This document shows, one piece after another, positions 1 through 6,441 of a stretch of 7,458 bases of DNA. The notes under the pieces are model-generated. The model saw only the letters and a list, made by a program, of their open reading frames with translations. It ran no database searches and was not told the DNA's origin. How positions within the stretch are numbered: the first letter of the stretch is position 1; every line of letters begins with the position of its first letter. The position numbers were made by a program, and so were the translations under genes. The DNA comes from Clostridia bacterium (lineage in GTDB: Bacteria > Bacillota > Sulfobacillia > SLMV01), in NCBI GenBank assembly GCA_007136565.1, contig SLGS01000007.1:1-7458 (forward strand), written 5' to 3'.

Positions 1-1
1 C

Positions 2-103
2 GGCATCTCGGCCGGGGCCATGGCGCTGACCTGCCTGGACATCATGTCTTCGGCCGAACTGAGGTCCGCTGCGTGGGAGGAGTTCCTTTGGGCGGATCGT
101 TGA
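2..103 (+). CDS. M20-family amidohydrolase (AbgB-like), C-terminal fragment
   Basis: This is the last 33 codons of a gene that enters from the left edge and ends at TGA 101-103. The visible peptide begins GISAGAMALTCLDIMSS and continues with an acidic/aromatic helix (ELRSAAWEEFLWADR). The pattern small-Gly-x-x-AMALT-x-LD-(I/L)-(M/L)-x3-EL-x4-x-EF resembles the C-terminal helix of M20/M40 metallo-amidohydrolases such as the p-aminobenzoyl-glutamate hydrolase subunit AbgB. Those enzymes cleave N-acyl amino acids or amides with a dinuclear metal centre, but the metal ligands lie outside the window. It is the only complete-looking frame at this edge, and it is followed by a strong hairpin terminator. 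It converges on the alpha/beta hydrolase gene. The family call rests on a short tail and is moderate at best; that a plus-strand gene ends here is more secure. Confidence 0.55.
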   Translation, partial: GISAGAMALTCLDIMSSAELRSAAWEEFLWADR

Positions 104-152
104 GGGCGTAGCCGGGAGAAGTGACGGATCGTCGAAGTTACCGCGGGGATTT

Positions 153-184
153 ACGGGCACCGGACCGAGCGCGCCGGTGCCCGT
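153..184 (+). terminator. Rho-independent-type terminator between convergent genes
   Basis: The perfect 11-bp inverted repeat ACGGGCACCGG (153-163) and CCGGTGCCCGT (174-184) encloses a 10-nt loop. On the plus strand it is followed by a short T run (184-186), so it suits termination of the amidohydrolase that ends at 103. On the minus strand the same hairpin begins 6 nt after the alpha/beta hydrolase stop codon, but there it is followed by AAAT rather than a U-tract. It may still act in both directions. Confidence 0.75.
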
Positions 185-190
185 TTCCGC

Positions 191-1099
191 CTACTCTCCC
201 CCGGCCGATCGGGATACGTCGGATACGAAGCTTCGGACCACCGAGGCCCACTCCTCGGGATGTTCTATCATGACGTGGTGCCTGGCGCCGGTGAAAACGT
301 GCATTCGCGCATCGTCGATGTCGTTGAAGTAACGCATGGCCTCCCCGGGGGACGTTCCAGGGTTCTCCCGGCTCCACGTCATCAACACGGGGACGCGAAG
401 TTCCCGGGCCCATTCCCACATGAATTTCCCCCGGTACATCTGGTTGTTCCTGCTGTCATCTTCGGAGGATCCCGTGCTCTTCGCCCGCGCCGTGGCCGTC
501 TCGACGTTTCGAACGGCGATTTCTAGGGCGAGGTCTAGGAGTTCATCGGTGATCAGGGACTTGTTCTCGAAGTTCTTTTCGAACTTCCTCCGAATCGCCT
601 CCCTGCTGGGTTCACCCCCGAACAGCCACTTGGAGATGGCGAAGGGCCTGCGGGGTGGGCGGTGTTCCCTTCGATCCCCGTCCCAGACCACGTAGGGGTC
701 ATCCGGGCCCGCCGCGGCCCCGAGGCTATTTATCACGATGAGACTTTTCACCCTTTCGGGCGCCTCGTGGGCGATGTAGTTGGCGAGCCAGCCGCCCAGG
801 GAGTTCCCCCCGACGTGGGCCACGAGATCCAATTCCTCCATGAAGCGGACGAGGAAGTCGCCCTGGGCCGCCATGAAATGGTAATCGGGCGAGGGGCAGG
901 GAGTTCTCCCGAAGCCCACCACGTCCACGGCTACCACGTGCAGGTCCCCGGCCAGGTACCGGGCGGTCGGTTCGTAGTTGATCTCGGCGCAGGAAGTGGC
1001 CAGCCCGCCGTGTATCAGGAGGACGGTTTCACCCGTCGGATCTCCCCCTTCGATGTAGTGCGTGTCTATTCCGTCGACGTCTACGTATCGGCTCTCCAT
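191..1099 (-). CDS. Alpha/beta hydrolase (MhpC/BphD-like fold)
   Basis: A 302-residue cytoplasmic alpha/beta hydrolase with no signal peptide. The fold markers occur in order: N-terminal strands (YVDVDGIDTHYIEGG), the oxyanion HGG at 30-32, DVVGFGRT after strand 4, the nucleophile elbow GNSLGG with Ser100, a helical cap at about 130-210, and the C-terminal RHHVMIEHPEEW with His274 as the probable catalytic histidine. The pattern is closest to meta-cleavage-product hydrolases and related esterases; the substrate is unknown. Where those enzymes have the acid (W-G-R-E-D), this protein reads WSREN, with Asn246 at the Asp position and Glu245 beside it. The ATG at 1099 is preferred because GAGGAA (1109-1114) lies 9 nt upstream and the protein then begins exactly at the usual family N-terminus. 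In-frame ATGs at 1108 (with GGGGAGG 12 nt upstream) and 1132 are alternatives. It lies 43 nt after the oxidoreductase stop, so it is probably co-transcribed. Fold and family are certain; function is not. Confidence 0.9.
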   Translation of the reverse strand: MESRYVDVDGIDTHYIEGGDPTGETVLLIHGGLATSCAEINYEPTARYLAGDLHVVAVDVVGFGRTPCPSPDYHFMAAQGDFLVRFMEELDLVAHVGGNSLGGWLANYIAHEAPERVKSLIVINSLGAAAGPDDPYVVWDGDRREHRPPRRPFAISKWLFGGEPSREAIRRKFEKNFENKSLITDELLDLALEIAVRNVETATARAKSTGSSEDDSRNNQMYRGKFMWEWARELRVPVLMTWSRENPGTSPGEAMRYFNDIDDARMHVFTGARHHVMIEHPEEWASVVRSFVSDVSRSAGGE

Positions 1100-1108
1100 G
1101 GTATTCAT

Positions 1109-1114
1109 TTCCTC
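1109..1114 (-). promoter_or_regulatory. Ribosome binding site of alpha/beta hydrolase gene
   Basis: On the minus strand this reads GAGGAA, 9 nt before the ATG at 1099. It favours this start over the ATG at 1132, which has only a weak CCGGGGA directly upstream. A second purine block (GGGGAGGA, 1121-1128) could instead serve the ATG at 1108. Confidence 0.5.
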
Positions 1115-1142
1115 AGCAAATCCTCCCCGCATTCCCCGGATA

Positions 1143-2216
1143 TCACCGGTCGGATGGCGCGATCCAACCCGACGCGTGGCTCATCCTCACAGCGTCGAGT
1201 ACCCTCTGAACCCTCAAGCCGTCCTCGAAGCTCGGACCGTCGTAGGCCCTCACATCCGCTGCGGCCGAGATGAAGCGATCCAGCAGCCTGAGGAAGGGTG
1301 CCTCCAGCCAGTAGGAGTCTTCGAGATCTCCCTCGGATCCTCCCCCGGGTATCAGGCGAAGTCTCTCGGGTATTTCCAGCGGGGCCAGGGTTTCGTCCCT
1401 TCGGGCGCCCAGCAGTTCCTCGTCCCCGACGTCTACTAGGGTACCCTCGGTGCCGTGCAGGGCGATGCGCAGGGGTTGCGGGTGCGCCACGGCGGAACCG
1501 TATACCAGGTTACCCAGGGCCCCGTTGGAGAATCGGATCGAAAAGGCGTAGCTGTCATCGCTGTCCACCCTGCGCATATTGCCGTCGCCGTCGGGGCGCT
1601 CCCGGATGACCGTTTCGAGTCCCCCGGCCACCCTTTCGATGGGGCCGCACCAGCCCATCAGGGCGTCTATGAAGTGCGAGGCCGAGGCCCCCAGGGCACC
1701 GCCACCTCGGGCGGCGTCGGACCACCAGCTCCAGGGCGAGTTGGGATCCGACCGGTGGGGGGTGAACCCGGAGAGGGATACGACGGTTATCTCCCCCAAG
1801 AACCCGTCTTCGACCAGTTCTGTCATCCTCGCCCGCACGGGCAGGTACCTGAACTCGAAGTCTATGGCGGCTACTACTCCGGCGCTCTCCGCGGCCCGGT
1901 ACATCTCCTCGGCCTCGCGGGAATCCAGGGCCATGGGCTTTTCGCACAGGACGTGGATCCCCCGCTCGATGGCGGCCAGGGCCATGGGGCGATGCAGGTC
2001 GGTGGGAGTGGTGATGATCACGGCGTCGGGTTCTGTGTCCAGGAGATCTTCGAAACTCGTGGTGTAGTGTTCTAGGTCGAATTCCGCGGCTGTCTCGCGG
2101 GCGCGGTCTTCTCGCCCGCTGGATATGGCCGTGGCCCTTGCGCGCGGATGCCGGGCCAGGGCCGGCAGGACCACCTTCTTCGCGAATCCAGTTCCCGCCA
2201 CGGCGAACTTGAGCAA
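1143..2216 (-). CDS. Gfo/Idh/MocA-family NAD(P)-dependent oxidoreductase
   Basis: A 357-residue two-domain cytoplasmic dehydrogenase. The N-terminal Rossmann domain opens with LKFAVAGTGFAKKVVLPAL, where Gly8 and Gly10 belong to the nucleotide loop and Ala replaces the third Gly. It continues through ITTPTDLH to the family signature CEKPMALD with catalytic-type Lys93. The C-terminal GFO_IDH_MocA domain contains FEFRY and GGGALGASASHFID with His181. Family members oxidise or reduce sugars, cyclitols or related ketones with NAD(P). The Asp found four residues before the His in inositol and glucose-fructose dehydrogenases is Ala177 here. A TTG start at 2216 is chosen because GGGGAG lies 6 nt upstream, the spacing also used by the neighbouring aminotransferase gene, and because the Rossmann strand starts immediately. 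A GTG at 2261 would add 15 unlikely residues. It lies 152 nt beyond the barrel-protein gene, with a hairpin between, and 43 nt before the alpha/beta hydrolase. The substrate is unknown. Confidence 0.92.
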   Translation of the reverse strand: MLKFAVAGTGFAKKVVLPALARHPRARATAISSGREDRARETAAEFDLEHYTTSFEDLLDTEPDAVIITTPTDLHRPMALAAIERGIHVLCEKPMALDSREAEEMYRAAESAGVVAAIDFEFRYLPVRARMTELVEDGFLGEITVVSLSGFTPHRSDPNSPWSWWSDAARGGGALGASASHFIDALMGWCGPIERVAGGLETVIRERPDGDGNMRRVDSDDSYAFSIRFSNGALGNLVYGSAVAHPQPLRIALHGTEGTLVDVGDEELLGARRDETLAPLEIPERLRLIPGGGSEGDLEDSYWLEAPFLRLLDRFISAAADVRAYDGPSFEDGLRVQRVLDAVRMSHASGWIAPSDR

Positions 2217-2222
2217 TGCTAT

Positions 2223-2228
2223 CTCCCC
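2223..2228 (-). promoter_or_regulatory. Ribosome binding site fixing a TTG start
   Basis: GGGGAG on the minus strand sits 6 nt before TTG 2216-2214. The same core and spacing precede the ATG of the aminotransferase (GGGGAG, 5102-5107). This decides the oxidoreductase start in favour of TTG over the in-frame GTG at 2261. Confidence 0.6.
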
Positions 2229-2322
2229 TTTCGATGACCGAGATGGTGGAATGGCGGTCACTCCTCGATGGATACCGGTAACGAAAGACTACCTCGACGG
2301 CGCGTGCGAAACACGACACCCC

Positions 2323-2346
2323 CCCGCGAGACGCCGATCTCGCGGG
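2323..2346 (-). terminator. Hairpin after barrel-protein gene, probable (weak) terminator
   Basis: The perfect 9-bp inverted repeat CCCGCGAGA (2323-2331) and TCTCGCGGG (2338-2346) has a 6-nt loop. It lies 22 nt past the minus-strand stop at 2369-2371. Additional G/C bases could extend the stem imperfectly. The downstream minus-strand sequence is G-rich and then TGTCGTGTTTC, not a clean U-run, so it may be a partial terminator or an mRNA-end stabiliser. It separates the upstream three genes from the oxidoreductase and alpha/beta hydrolase pair. Confidence 0.55.
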
Positions 2347-2368
2347 AGGGTGTGGGAGGGGGTTGATC

Positions 2369-3847
2369 TCAGAAGACGTCCCGTTCGGAGGAGGTCCTCT
2401 TTATCTCTTTACCCGGATCCACCTTGCTTATTCCGGCGGGGATGGATTCGCCGATGTTCATCTCGTCCAGGGCTTCACCCACCGCCGCCATGTCCGACAG
2501 GTTGGCCTCGGAGTAGTTGCGGCAGATGGTTATTCCCTTCGCCCCACCCTCGTAGGATGCCCTGACGGCAGCCTTGATATCCTCTTCGGTGTTGGTGACG
2601 TCGCCGATACCCTGGACGCCGACACCCAGCCCGGGGTAGACGGCCACCTCGGGACTGAGGGCCCGCACCGTTCGGGCGGTCTCGTTGAACACGTACTCGG
2701 CGCTGAAGCCGGTGTTCTCCAACTCCTCGTACGGAGCCTCGTCCAGCTGGAGCACCCGGTATAGGAGCTTGGTCGCCTCCGCCGCCTCGAAGTCCCCGAG
2801 GATGGACCGGGTGTACCCGTCGACGATGCCGTGGAACCTGGGTCCCGCGGCCACGTGGTACATCACCGGCTTTATCCAATCGGCGAACTGCTTGAACTCG
2901 GCGAGGTCGAACTGGGCGCGCATGAAGGGGTTAAAGGTGTTTATGTATTGCCACACCATCTGGCCCACGTACGCATCCGGTTTCAGCCACTTGACGGTGC
3001 CGTACACGTCCTTGGCGAGATCCTTGTGGCTTTCGTGCCACATCTTTTCGTAGGGGAATATCATGGGGTTGTGAAGTAGTATCCTCAGGAATTCCACCAG
3101 GTGCCCGTCCGTGGGCTTGATCCCGGTTCGGGCCCTGTCGAAGTATTTTTCCAGCTCCAGGTATCCGCGGCGCGCTTCCTCGGGGTCGAAACCGAACTCC
3201 CGGGCCCGTTCCCGGCAATAGCGGCAAAAGCAAGTGGACTCCTGTCCGTCCATCATGAGCATCATGGTGCCCTTGCGCTCGACTCCCCAGAGGAAGCCGT
3301 CGATGTCGTAGTTTTTGAAGTGGTTCTCTATGACGCAGCGCCACCAGGTGATGTACTCCGGATTGTTGACGCAGGGACGCCCCGTTCGGCGGCCGTGGGC
3401 GTCCACCTCCAGCACGTGCACCCATCCCGGTATGTTGAGGGAACGGGGTTCGGTCCGGGATGTTTCGCAGTAGTAGGGGTAGATGCCCATGCCCCTCTTC
3501 TTGGCGGGCTCGGATATCAGTTCGAGGAAGTCCACGCCCTGGTACAGGGGATCCGGGGCGGTTATTTCCTTGAGGTGGGTGGCTTCGTAGTAGCGGGGAT
3601 CGGGTTGTATCATGGCTCCGCCCTGCAGGTTATCGGGTTCGCTCTTGCCGTGGTCCGGGTACCAGTCGGTGGCCCGCCCGGCGTTGCCGCGGCTCCACGA
3701 CACCGTGGAGGGTATCAGGGCGTTTACGTGGGACTTCTCCTCCAGGATGTCGAGGACTTCCTCGACTCCCTCGTCCAAGAAGCTGACCAGTCCGATTTGG
3801 ACGCCGACGAAGTTCCTCTCGCTCGGGTGTTTACGGGTGTCTCCCAT
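2369..3847 (-). CDS. Uncharacterised TIM-barrel glycosidase-like protein with CxCxxC motif
   Basis: A 492-residue protein without a signal peptide or membrane segments, so probably cytoplasmic. Alternating strand/helix segments suggest a beta/alpha barrel: VGVQIGLVSF at 14-23, MGIYPYYCETS at 120-130, DIDGFLWGVERKG at 181-193, WIKPVMYHVAAGP at 324-336, EVAVYPGLGVGVQG at 400-413 and GAKGITICRNYSE at 435-447. The D-G-F-x-W-G-x-E segment at the end of a mid-barrel strand resembles catalytic or substrate strands of hypothetical glycosyl-hydrolase families, with Glu190 a candidate residue. It is followed by C206-x-C208-x2-C211 and an R-E-x-G-F-D-P-E-E-A helix, a pattern I associate with GHL6-like families of unknown function. 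A bound metal is possible but unproven. GAGGAGG at 3858-3864, 10 nt upstream, supports the ATG at 3847. It is 66 nt downstream of the aminotransferase gene, with a stem-loop in the gap. A glycosidase role is inferred from the fold only, and no activity should be assumed. Confidence 0.85.
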   Translation of the reverse strand: MGDTRKHPSERNFVGVQIGLVSFLDEGVEEVLDILEEKSHVNALIPSTVSWSRGNAGRATDWYPDHGKSEPDNLQGGAMIQPDPRYYEATHLKEITAPDPLYQGVDFLELISEPAKKRGMGIYPYYCETSRTEPRSLNIPGWVHVLEVDAHGRRTGRPCVNNPEYITWWRCVIENHFKNYDIDGFLWGVERKGTMMLMMDGQESTCFCRYCRERAREFGFDPEEARRGYLELEKYFDRARTGIKPTDGHLVEFLRILLHNPMIFPYEKMWHESHKDLAKDVYGTVKWLKPDAYVGQMVWQYINTFNPFMRAQFDLAEFKQFADWIKPVMYHVAAGPRFHGIVDGYTRSILGDFEAAEATKLLYRVLQLDEAPYEELENTGFSAEYVFNETARTVRALSPEVAVYPGLGVGVQGIGDVTNTEEDIKAAVRASYEGGAKGITICRNYSEANLSDMAAVGEALDEMNIGESIPAGISKVDPGKEIKRTSSERDVF

Positions 3848-3857
3848 AACGGATTAT

Positions 3858-3864
3858 CCTCCTC
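3858..3864 (-). promoter_or_regulatory. Ribosome binding site of barrel-protein gene
   Basis: GAGGAGG on the minus strand is 10 nt before the ATG at 3847. It is a strong site and lies downstream of the intergenic hairpin, so it should remain accessible when that hairpin forms. Confidence 0.6.
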
Positions 3865-3890
3865 GTTGGTGCTTTGTTTCTCGGTTGCAT

Positions 3891-3927
3891 CCCGGGGACG
3901 GCGCGTTTCGATCTCAGCGTCCCCGGG
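3891..3927 (-). other. Intra-operon stem-loop over the aminotransferase stop codon
   Basis: The perfect 10-bp inverted repeat CCCGGGGACG (3891-3900) and CGTCCCCGGG (3918-3927) has a 17-nt loop that contains the aminotransferase TGA (3914-3916). Nine of the ten pairs are G-C. On the minus strand it is followed by ATGCAACCGAGAAACAAAGC, with no U-tract, so it does not look like an intrinsic terminator. An mRNA processing or stability element that sets different expression of the genes on either side is more likely. Confidence 0.55.
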
Positions 3928-5095
3928 TGGTTTCGTCCAGGGCCGCCGCGCAGGCATCGGCCACCCTTCGCACGTCTTCGTCGGTCATATACGGGTGCGA
4001 AGGAAGGCAGACTATCCGCCGGGCGACCTCCTCGGTGACCGGCAACATTCCCTCGCGCGCGCCCCTTTCCCGGAAGTACGGGTGAAGGTGGTCCGGGGGC
4101 ACGTACATGGGCCCGGCGTCGATGCCCTCTTCCCGCAGGTTCGCTACGACGCGATCCCGGCATCCATCGGCCACGAGGATCGGGTAGACCCGGTAGCAGT
4201 GGGTGCGGTCTGCGGGAACGGTGGGCAGGACGCAGGGGGAGTCCCCGAGGGTCGCATCGTAGTGCGCGGCGATTTCCCTTCGCCGCAGCAGGTACTCTGG
4301 CATCCTCGGGAGTTTCACCAGCGCCACCGCCGCCTGTATCGTGTCCATGCGCTCGTTTAGTCCCTCTATGACCATGCCCGGTCCGGCGTCGGAGGGGGGC
4401 AGTGGATCGTCGTAATTGTAGGGGGACTGGGTTCGTCCGTAATGCCTGGCCCAGTTCAACCTCTGGTAGTAATCGAAGGAGTCGGTGGTGATGACACCGC
4501 CGCTCCCGATGACCCCGAGCATCTTCGTAGATGCCAGGCTGAAGCACGCCATGTCGCCGAAGCTTCCCGCCCGCCGGCCCCGGTATTCGGCGCCGGTCGC
4601 CAGGGAAGCATCCTCGATGAGGACCACGTCCGGGTACTCCTCGAGTACCTCCCCGATGGCATCCATGTCGGCCATGAGCCCGTACATGTGCGCTACGATG
4701 ACGGCCTTCGTCCGCGGGGTCAGGGATTGCGCCAGGCTCTCGGGATCCATGTTGAAGGTCTCCGGCTCGATGTCCGCCCACTTCAGGTCGGCGTTCCGGT
4801 GTATCGCCGCCAGGGATATGGCCAGGTCGGCGTTGGCCACGCCGATGACCTCGTCCCCGGGCTGCACCCCCGCCGCCACCAGGGCGAGGAGTAGGGCGGA
4901 GGTCCCCGATTTCACGGCGACGGAATGGGATACCCCGCAGTAGCGGGCGAACTCGGCCTCGAAGGCGGGGACCTCGGGTCCCATGACGAAGCTGCCGCGC
5001 TCCAGCACCGCCCCCACGGCGGCATCGATTTCCTCGCGGTCTCGGCGATAATGCTCGGGCCCTCCACCCGTCAGGTGTATCCTGTTCCTATCCAT
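3914..5095 (-). CDS. DegT/DnrJ/EryC1/StrS-family PLP aminotransferase
   Basis: A 393-residue fold-type I PLP enzyme of normal length for the family. Family members transfer an amino group, usually from glutamate or glutamine, to keto-sugars or keto-cyclitols. Landmarks are GSFVMGPEVPAFEAEFARYCG near the N-terminus, the cofactor phosphate-contact loop SGTSALLLAL at 63-72, AHMYGL at 135-140, EDAS with Asp162 facing the PLP ring nitrogen, and FSLASTKMLGVIGSGGVITTD with the Schiff-base Lys191. Later come GLNERMDTIQAAV (245-257) and the C-terminal substrate-binding part HCYRVYPI. Position 165, usually Gln or His in this family (E-D-x-A-Q/H-A), is Leu. The ATG at 5095 has GGGGAG 6 nt upstream (5102-5107). 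It starts 24 nt after the amidohydrolase stop, so the two are almost certainly one operon. The keto substrate is unknown, and a biosynthetic rather than catabolic role cannot be excluded. Confidence 0.93.
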   Translation of the reverse strand: MDRNRIHLTGGGPEHYRRDREEIDAAVGAVLERGSFVMGPEVPAFEAEFARYCGVSHSVAVKSGTSALLLALVAAGVQPGDEVIGVANADLAISLAAIHRNADLKWADIEPETFNMDPESLAQSLTPRTKAVIVAHMYGLMADMDAIGEVLEEYPDVVLIEDASLATGAEYRGRRAGSFGDMACFSLASTKMLGVIGSGGVITTDSFDYYQRLNWARHYGRTQSPYNYDDPLPPSDAGPGMVIEGLNERMDTIQAAVALVKLPRMPEYLLRRREIAAHYDATLGDSPCVLPTVPADRTHCYRVYPILVADGCRDRVVANLREEGIDAGPMYVPPDHLHPYFRERGAREGMLPVTEEVARRIVCLPSHPYMTDEDVRRVADACAAALDETTRGR

Positions 5096-5101
5096 CGCGA
5101 T

Positions 5102-5107
5102 CTCCCC
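5102..5107 (-). promoter_or_regulatory. Ribosome binding site of aminotransferase gene
   Basis: GGGGAG on the minus strand lies 6 nt before the ATG at 5095, inside the 24-nt gap after the amidohydrolase stop (5120-5122). It supports independent translation initiation within one transcript. Confidence 0.6.
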
Positions 5108-5119
5108 TCGGGCCCGGGT

Positions 5120-6370
5120 TCAGGTGAAAAACAGCGGGTTCTCCGGGACCAGCGCTCCGTCGCGGACTATCTCTTCGCCGTCGGCGAAGACCATGGCCGG
5201 GGAATAGAGGTTGCGCAGGTCCGCCAGCGGGTCCTGGTCCACCACGACGAAGTCCGCCACCAGGCCGGGCTCGACGGATCCGACGAAGGCGTCGATGCCG
5301 CAAAGTTTCGCGGCCTGCGATGTGGCACTCTTGATGACCACCATGGGATCGTCCACCACGCCGTACTCGATGTGAAGGGCCATCTCGTTGATCAGGGCGG
5401 CGGGCGGGGTGCAGGGGCTTCCCTGGTCGGTGCCCACGGCCATGTTGACCCCGGCCTTGGCGGCTCGGGCCACGCCCCGGGCGCGGTCGGGATCGGCGAT
5501 CATCTTCTTCCTGCGCTCGATCTCCGCCTCGGGGATCCCGATCTCGTGGCCGTAGTGGGCCTGCATCCAGGAGGCCGAGAAGGTCGGTACCACGAAGGTG
5601 CCCTTCTGCAGCATCAGTTCTATGGTCTCGTCGGTGAAGTCGGTGCCGTGTTCGATGCAGTCGATGCCGGCTACGACCACCTGGTGGGCTCCCTCGGGGG
5701 TGGTGGCGTGGGCGGTCACCTTGCGCCCCAGGTTGTGGCTCTCGCCGATGAGGGCCGCCAACTCTTCGTCGGTAAAGGAGGGATTGGGCGTGGATGCGGA
5801 CCCGGGGAACAAGAACGATCCCAGGGATGCCTGGGTGGCGATGACCTTCACCAGGTCGACTCCGTTTTTGGCCAGGTCCCGGACCATCTGGCGCACACCG
5901 TCGGGGCCGTCCGCCTCGACGCCGCACCACCAGCAGTGTCCACCGGTGGTGGTAATGGGCGGACCCGAGGCCAGGATCCTGGGGCCGGGAACCGTTCCGC
6001 CGATCATGGCGTTGCGCGCTTCGACCCCGAACCAGTGGACACCCAGGTCGCGGATGGTGGTGACCCCGGTTTCCAGGTAGCGGCGCATGTTGAGGGCGCT
6101 CTTCATGGCCGCCAGCGCCGTCGAGTCGTTTTCGGATTGGAGGCGAATGTCCGTCAGGCCGTCCCACGCCAGGTGCGCATGGCAATCGAAAAGCCCCGGG
6201 AGCATGGTCTTGCCCCCGAGATCCACTACCTTCGTCCCCGGTCCCGCCTCGATCTGCTCTTCGGTTATCGCTTCGAACTTACCGTCGCGGATCAGTACGT
6301 TAACGGAGTCGCGGGGTTTGTCTGAGATTCCGTCGATGAGTCTCGCGTTTTTCACGAGCAATTCCGCCAA
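5120..6370 (-). CDS. Metal-dependent amidohydrolase (imidazolonepropionase/prolidase-like, COG1228 type)
   Basis: A 416-residue (TTG start) member of the amidohydrolase superfamily, with an N-terminal beta-sandwich part (LVKNARLIDG, VLIRDGKFEAI) leading into PGLFDCHAHLAWDG. The dinuclear metal ligands are all visible: His64 and His66 of H-A-H, the probable carboxylated Lys175 in VDLVKVIAT, His221 in KVTAHATTPEG, His241 in CIEHGTDFTD and Asp315 in AVGTDQGSPC. The segments ASGPPITTTGGHCWW and VEADGPDGVRQMVRDL are typical of the subgroup that includes Xaa-Arg/Xaa-Pro dipeptidases and imidazolonepropionase-like enzymes, which hydrolyse amide or lactam C-N bonds. There is no signal peptide, so it probably acts in the cytoplasm. 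It is the first gene of the minus-strand run, facing the RpiR-type regulator across 247 nt. The TTG at 6370 is preferred because GGAAGG (6380-6385) is 9 nt upstream. A GTG at 6379 has the same purines with almost no spacer, and GTG 6355 is another option. The enzyme class is secure; the substrate is not. Confidence 0.92.
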   Translation of the reverse strand: MAELLVKNARLIDGISDKPRDSVNVLIRDGKFEAITEEQIEAGPGTKVVDLGGKTMLPGLFDCHAHLAWDGLTDIRLQSENDSTALAAMKSALNMRRYLETGVTTIRDLGVHWFGVEARNAMIGGTVPGPRILASGPPITTTGGHCWWCGVEADGPDGVRQMVRDLAKNGVDLVKVIATQASLGSFLFPGSASTPNPSFTDEELAALIGESHNLGRKVTAHATTPEGAHQVVVAGIDCIEHGTDFTDETIELMLQKGTFVVPTFSASWMQAHYGHEIGIPEAEIERRKKMIADPDRARGVARAAKAGVNMAVGTDQGSPCTPPAALINEMALHIEYGVVDDPMVVIKSATSQAAKLCGIDAFVGSVEPGLVADFVVVDQDPLADLRNLYSPAMVFADGEEIVRDGALVPENPLFFT

Positions 6371-6430
6371 GATGACCACCCTTCCTTCGGTGCGCCTGCA
6401 TGATGGGTTGCGCCAATAAACTCTTGAGGC

Positions 6431-6441
6431 AATGTTTCATT
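6431..6441. promoter_or_regulatory. Candidate operator, small inverted repeat AATGTTTCATT
   Basis: Four-base arms AATG and CATT flank a TTT centre in the AT-rich patch between the divergent genes, about 60 bases upstream of the operon's first start codon. Position and symmetry fit a regulator site, but the arms are short and only one copy is seen, so this is a weak candidate. Confidence 0.25.

Noticed and set aside
93..131. Direct repeat of CGGATCGT at 93-100 and 124-131
   Set aside because: Eight bases, one copy inside the coding end and one in the spacer, with no further copies or symmetry; consistent with chance.
1555..2319. Minus-strand frame overlapping the oxidoreductase gene
   Set aside because: Same strand but a different frame from the well-supported Gfo/Idh/MocA protein; the product is Arg/Pro/Gly-rich low-complexity sequence.
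3101..4360. Long plus-strand open frame antisense to the barrel-protein and aminotransferase genes
   Set aside because: It lies opposite two clearly coding genes, crosses their junction, has no recognisable domain and is rich in G, V, R and P as expected of a GC-driven shadow frame.
4925..6325. Long plus-strand open frame antisense to the amidohydrolase gene
   Set aside because: The opposite strand has every metal-ligand motif of the amidohydrolase superfamily; this frame is Gly/His/Val-rich with no domain logic.
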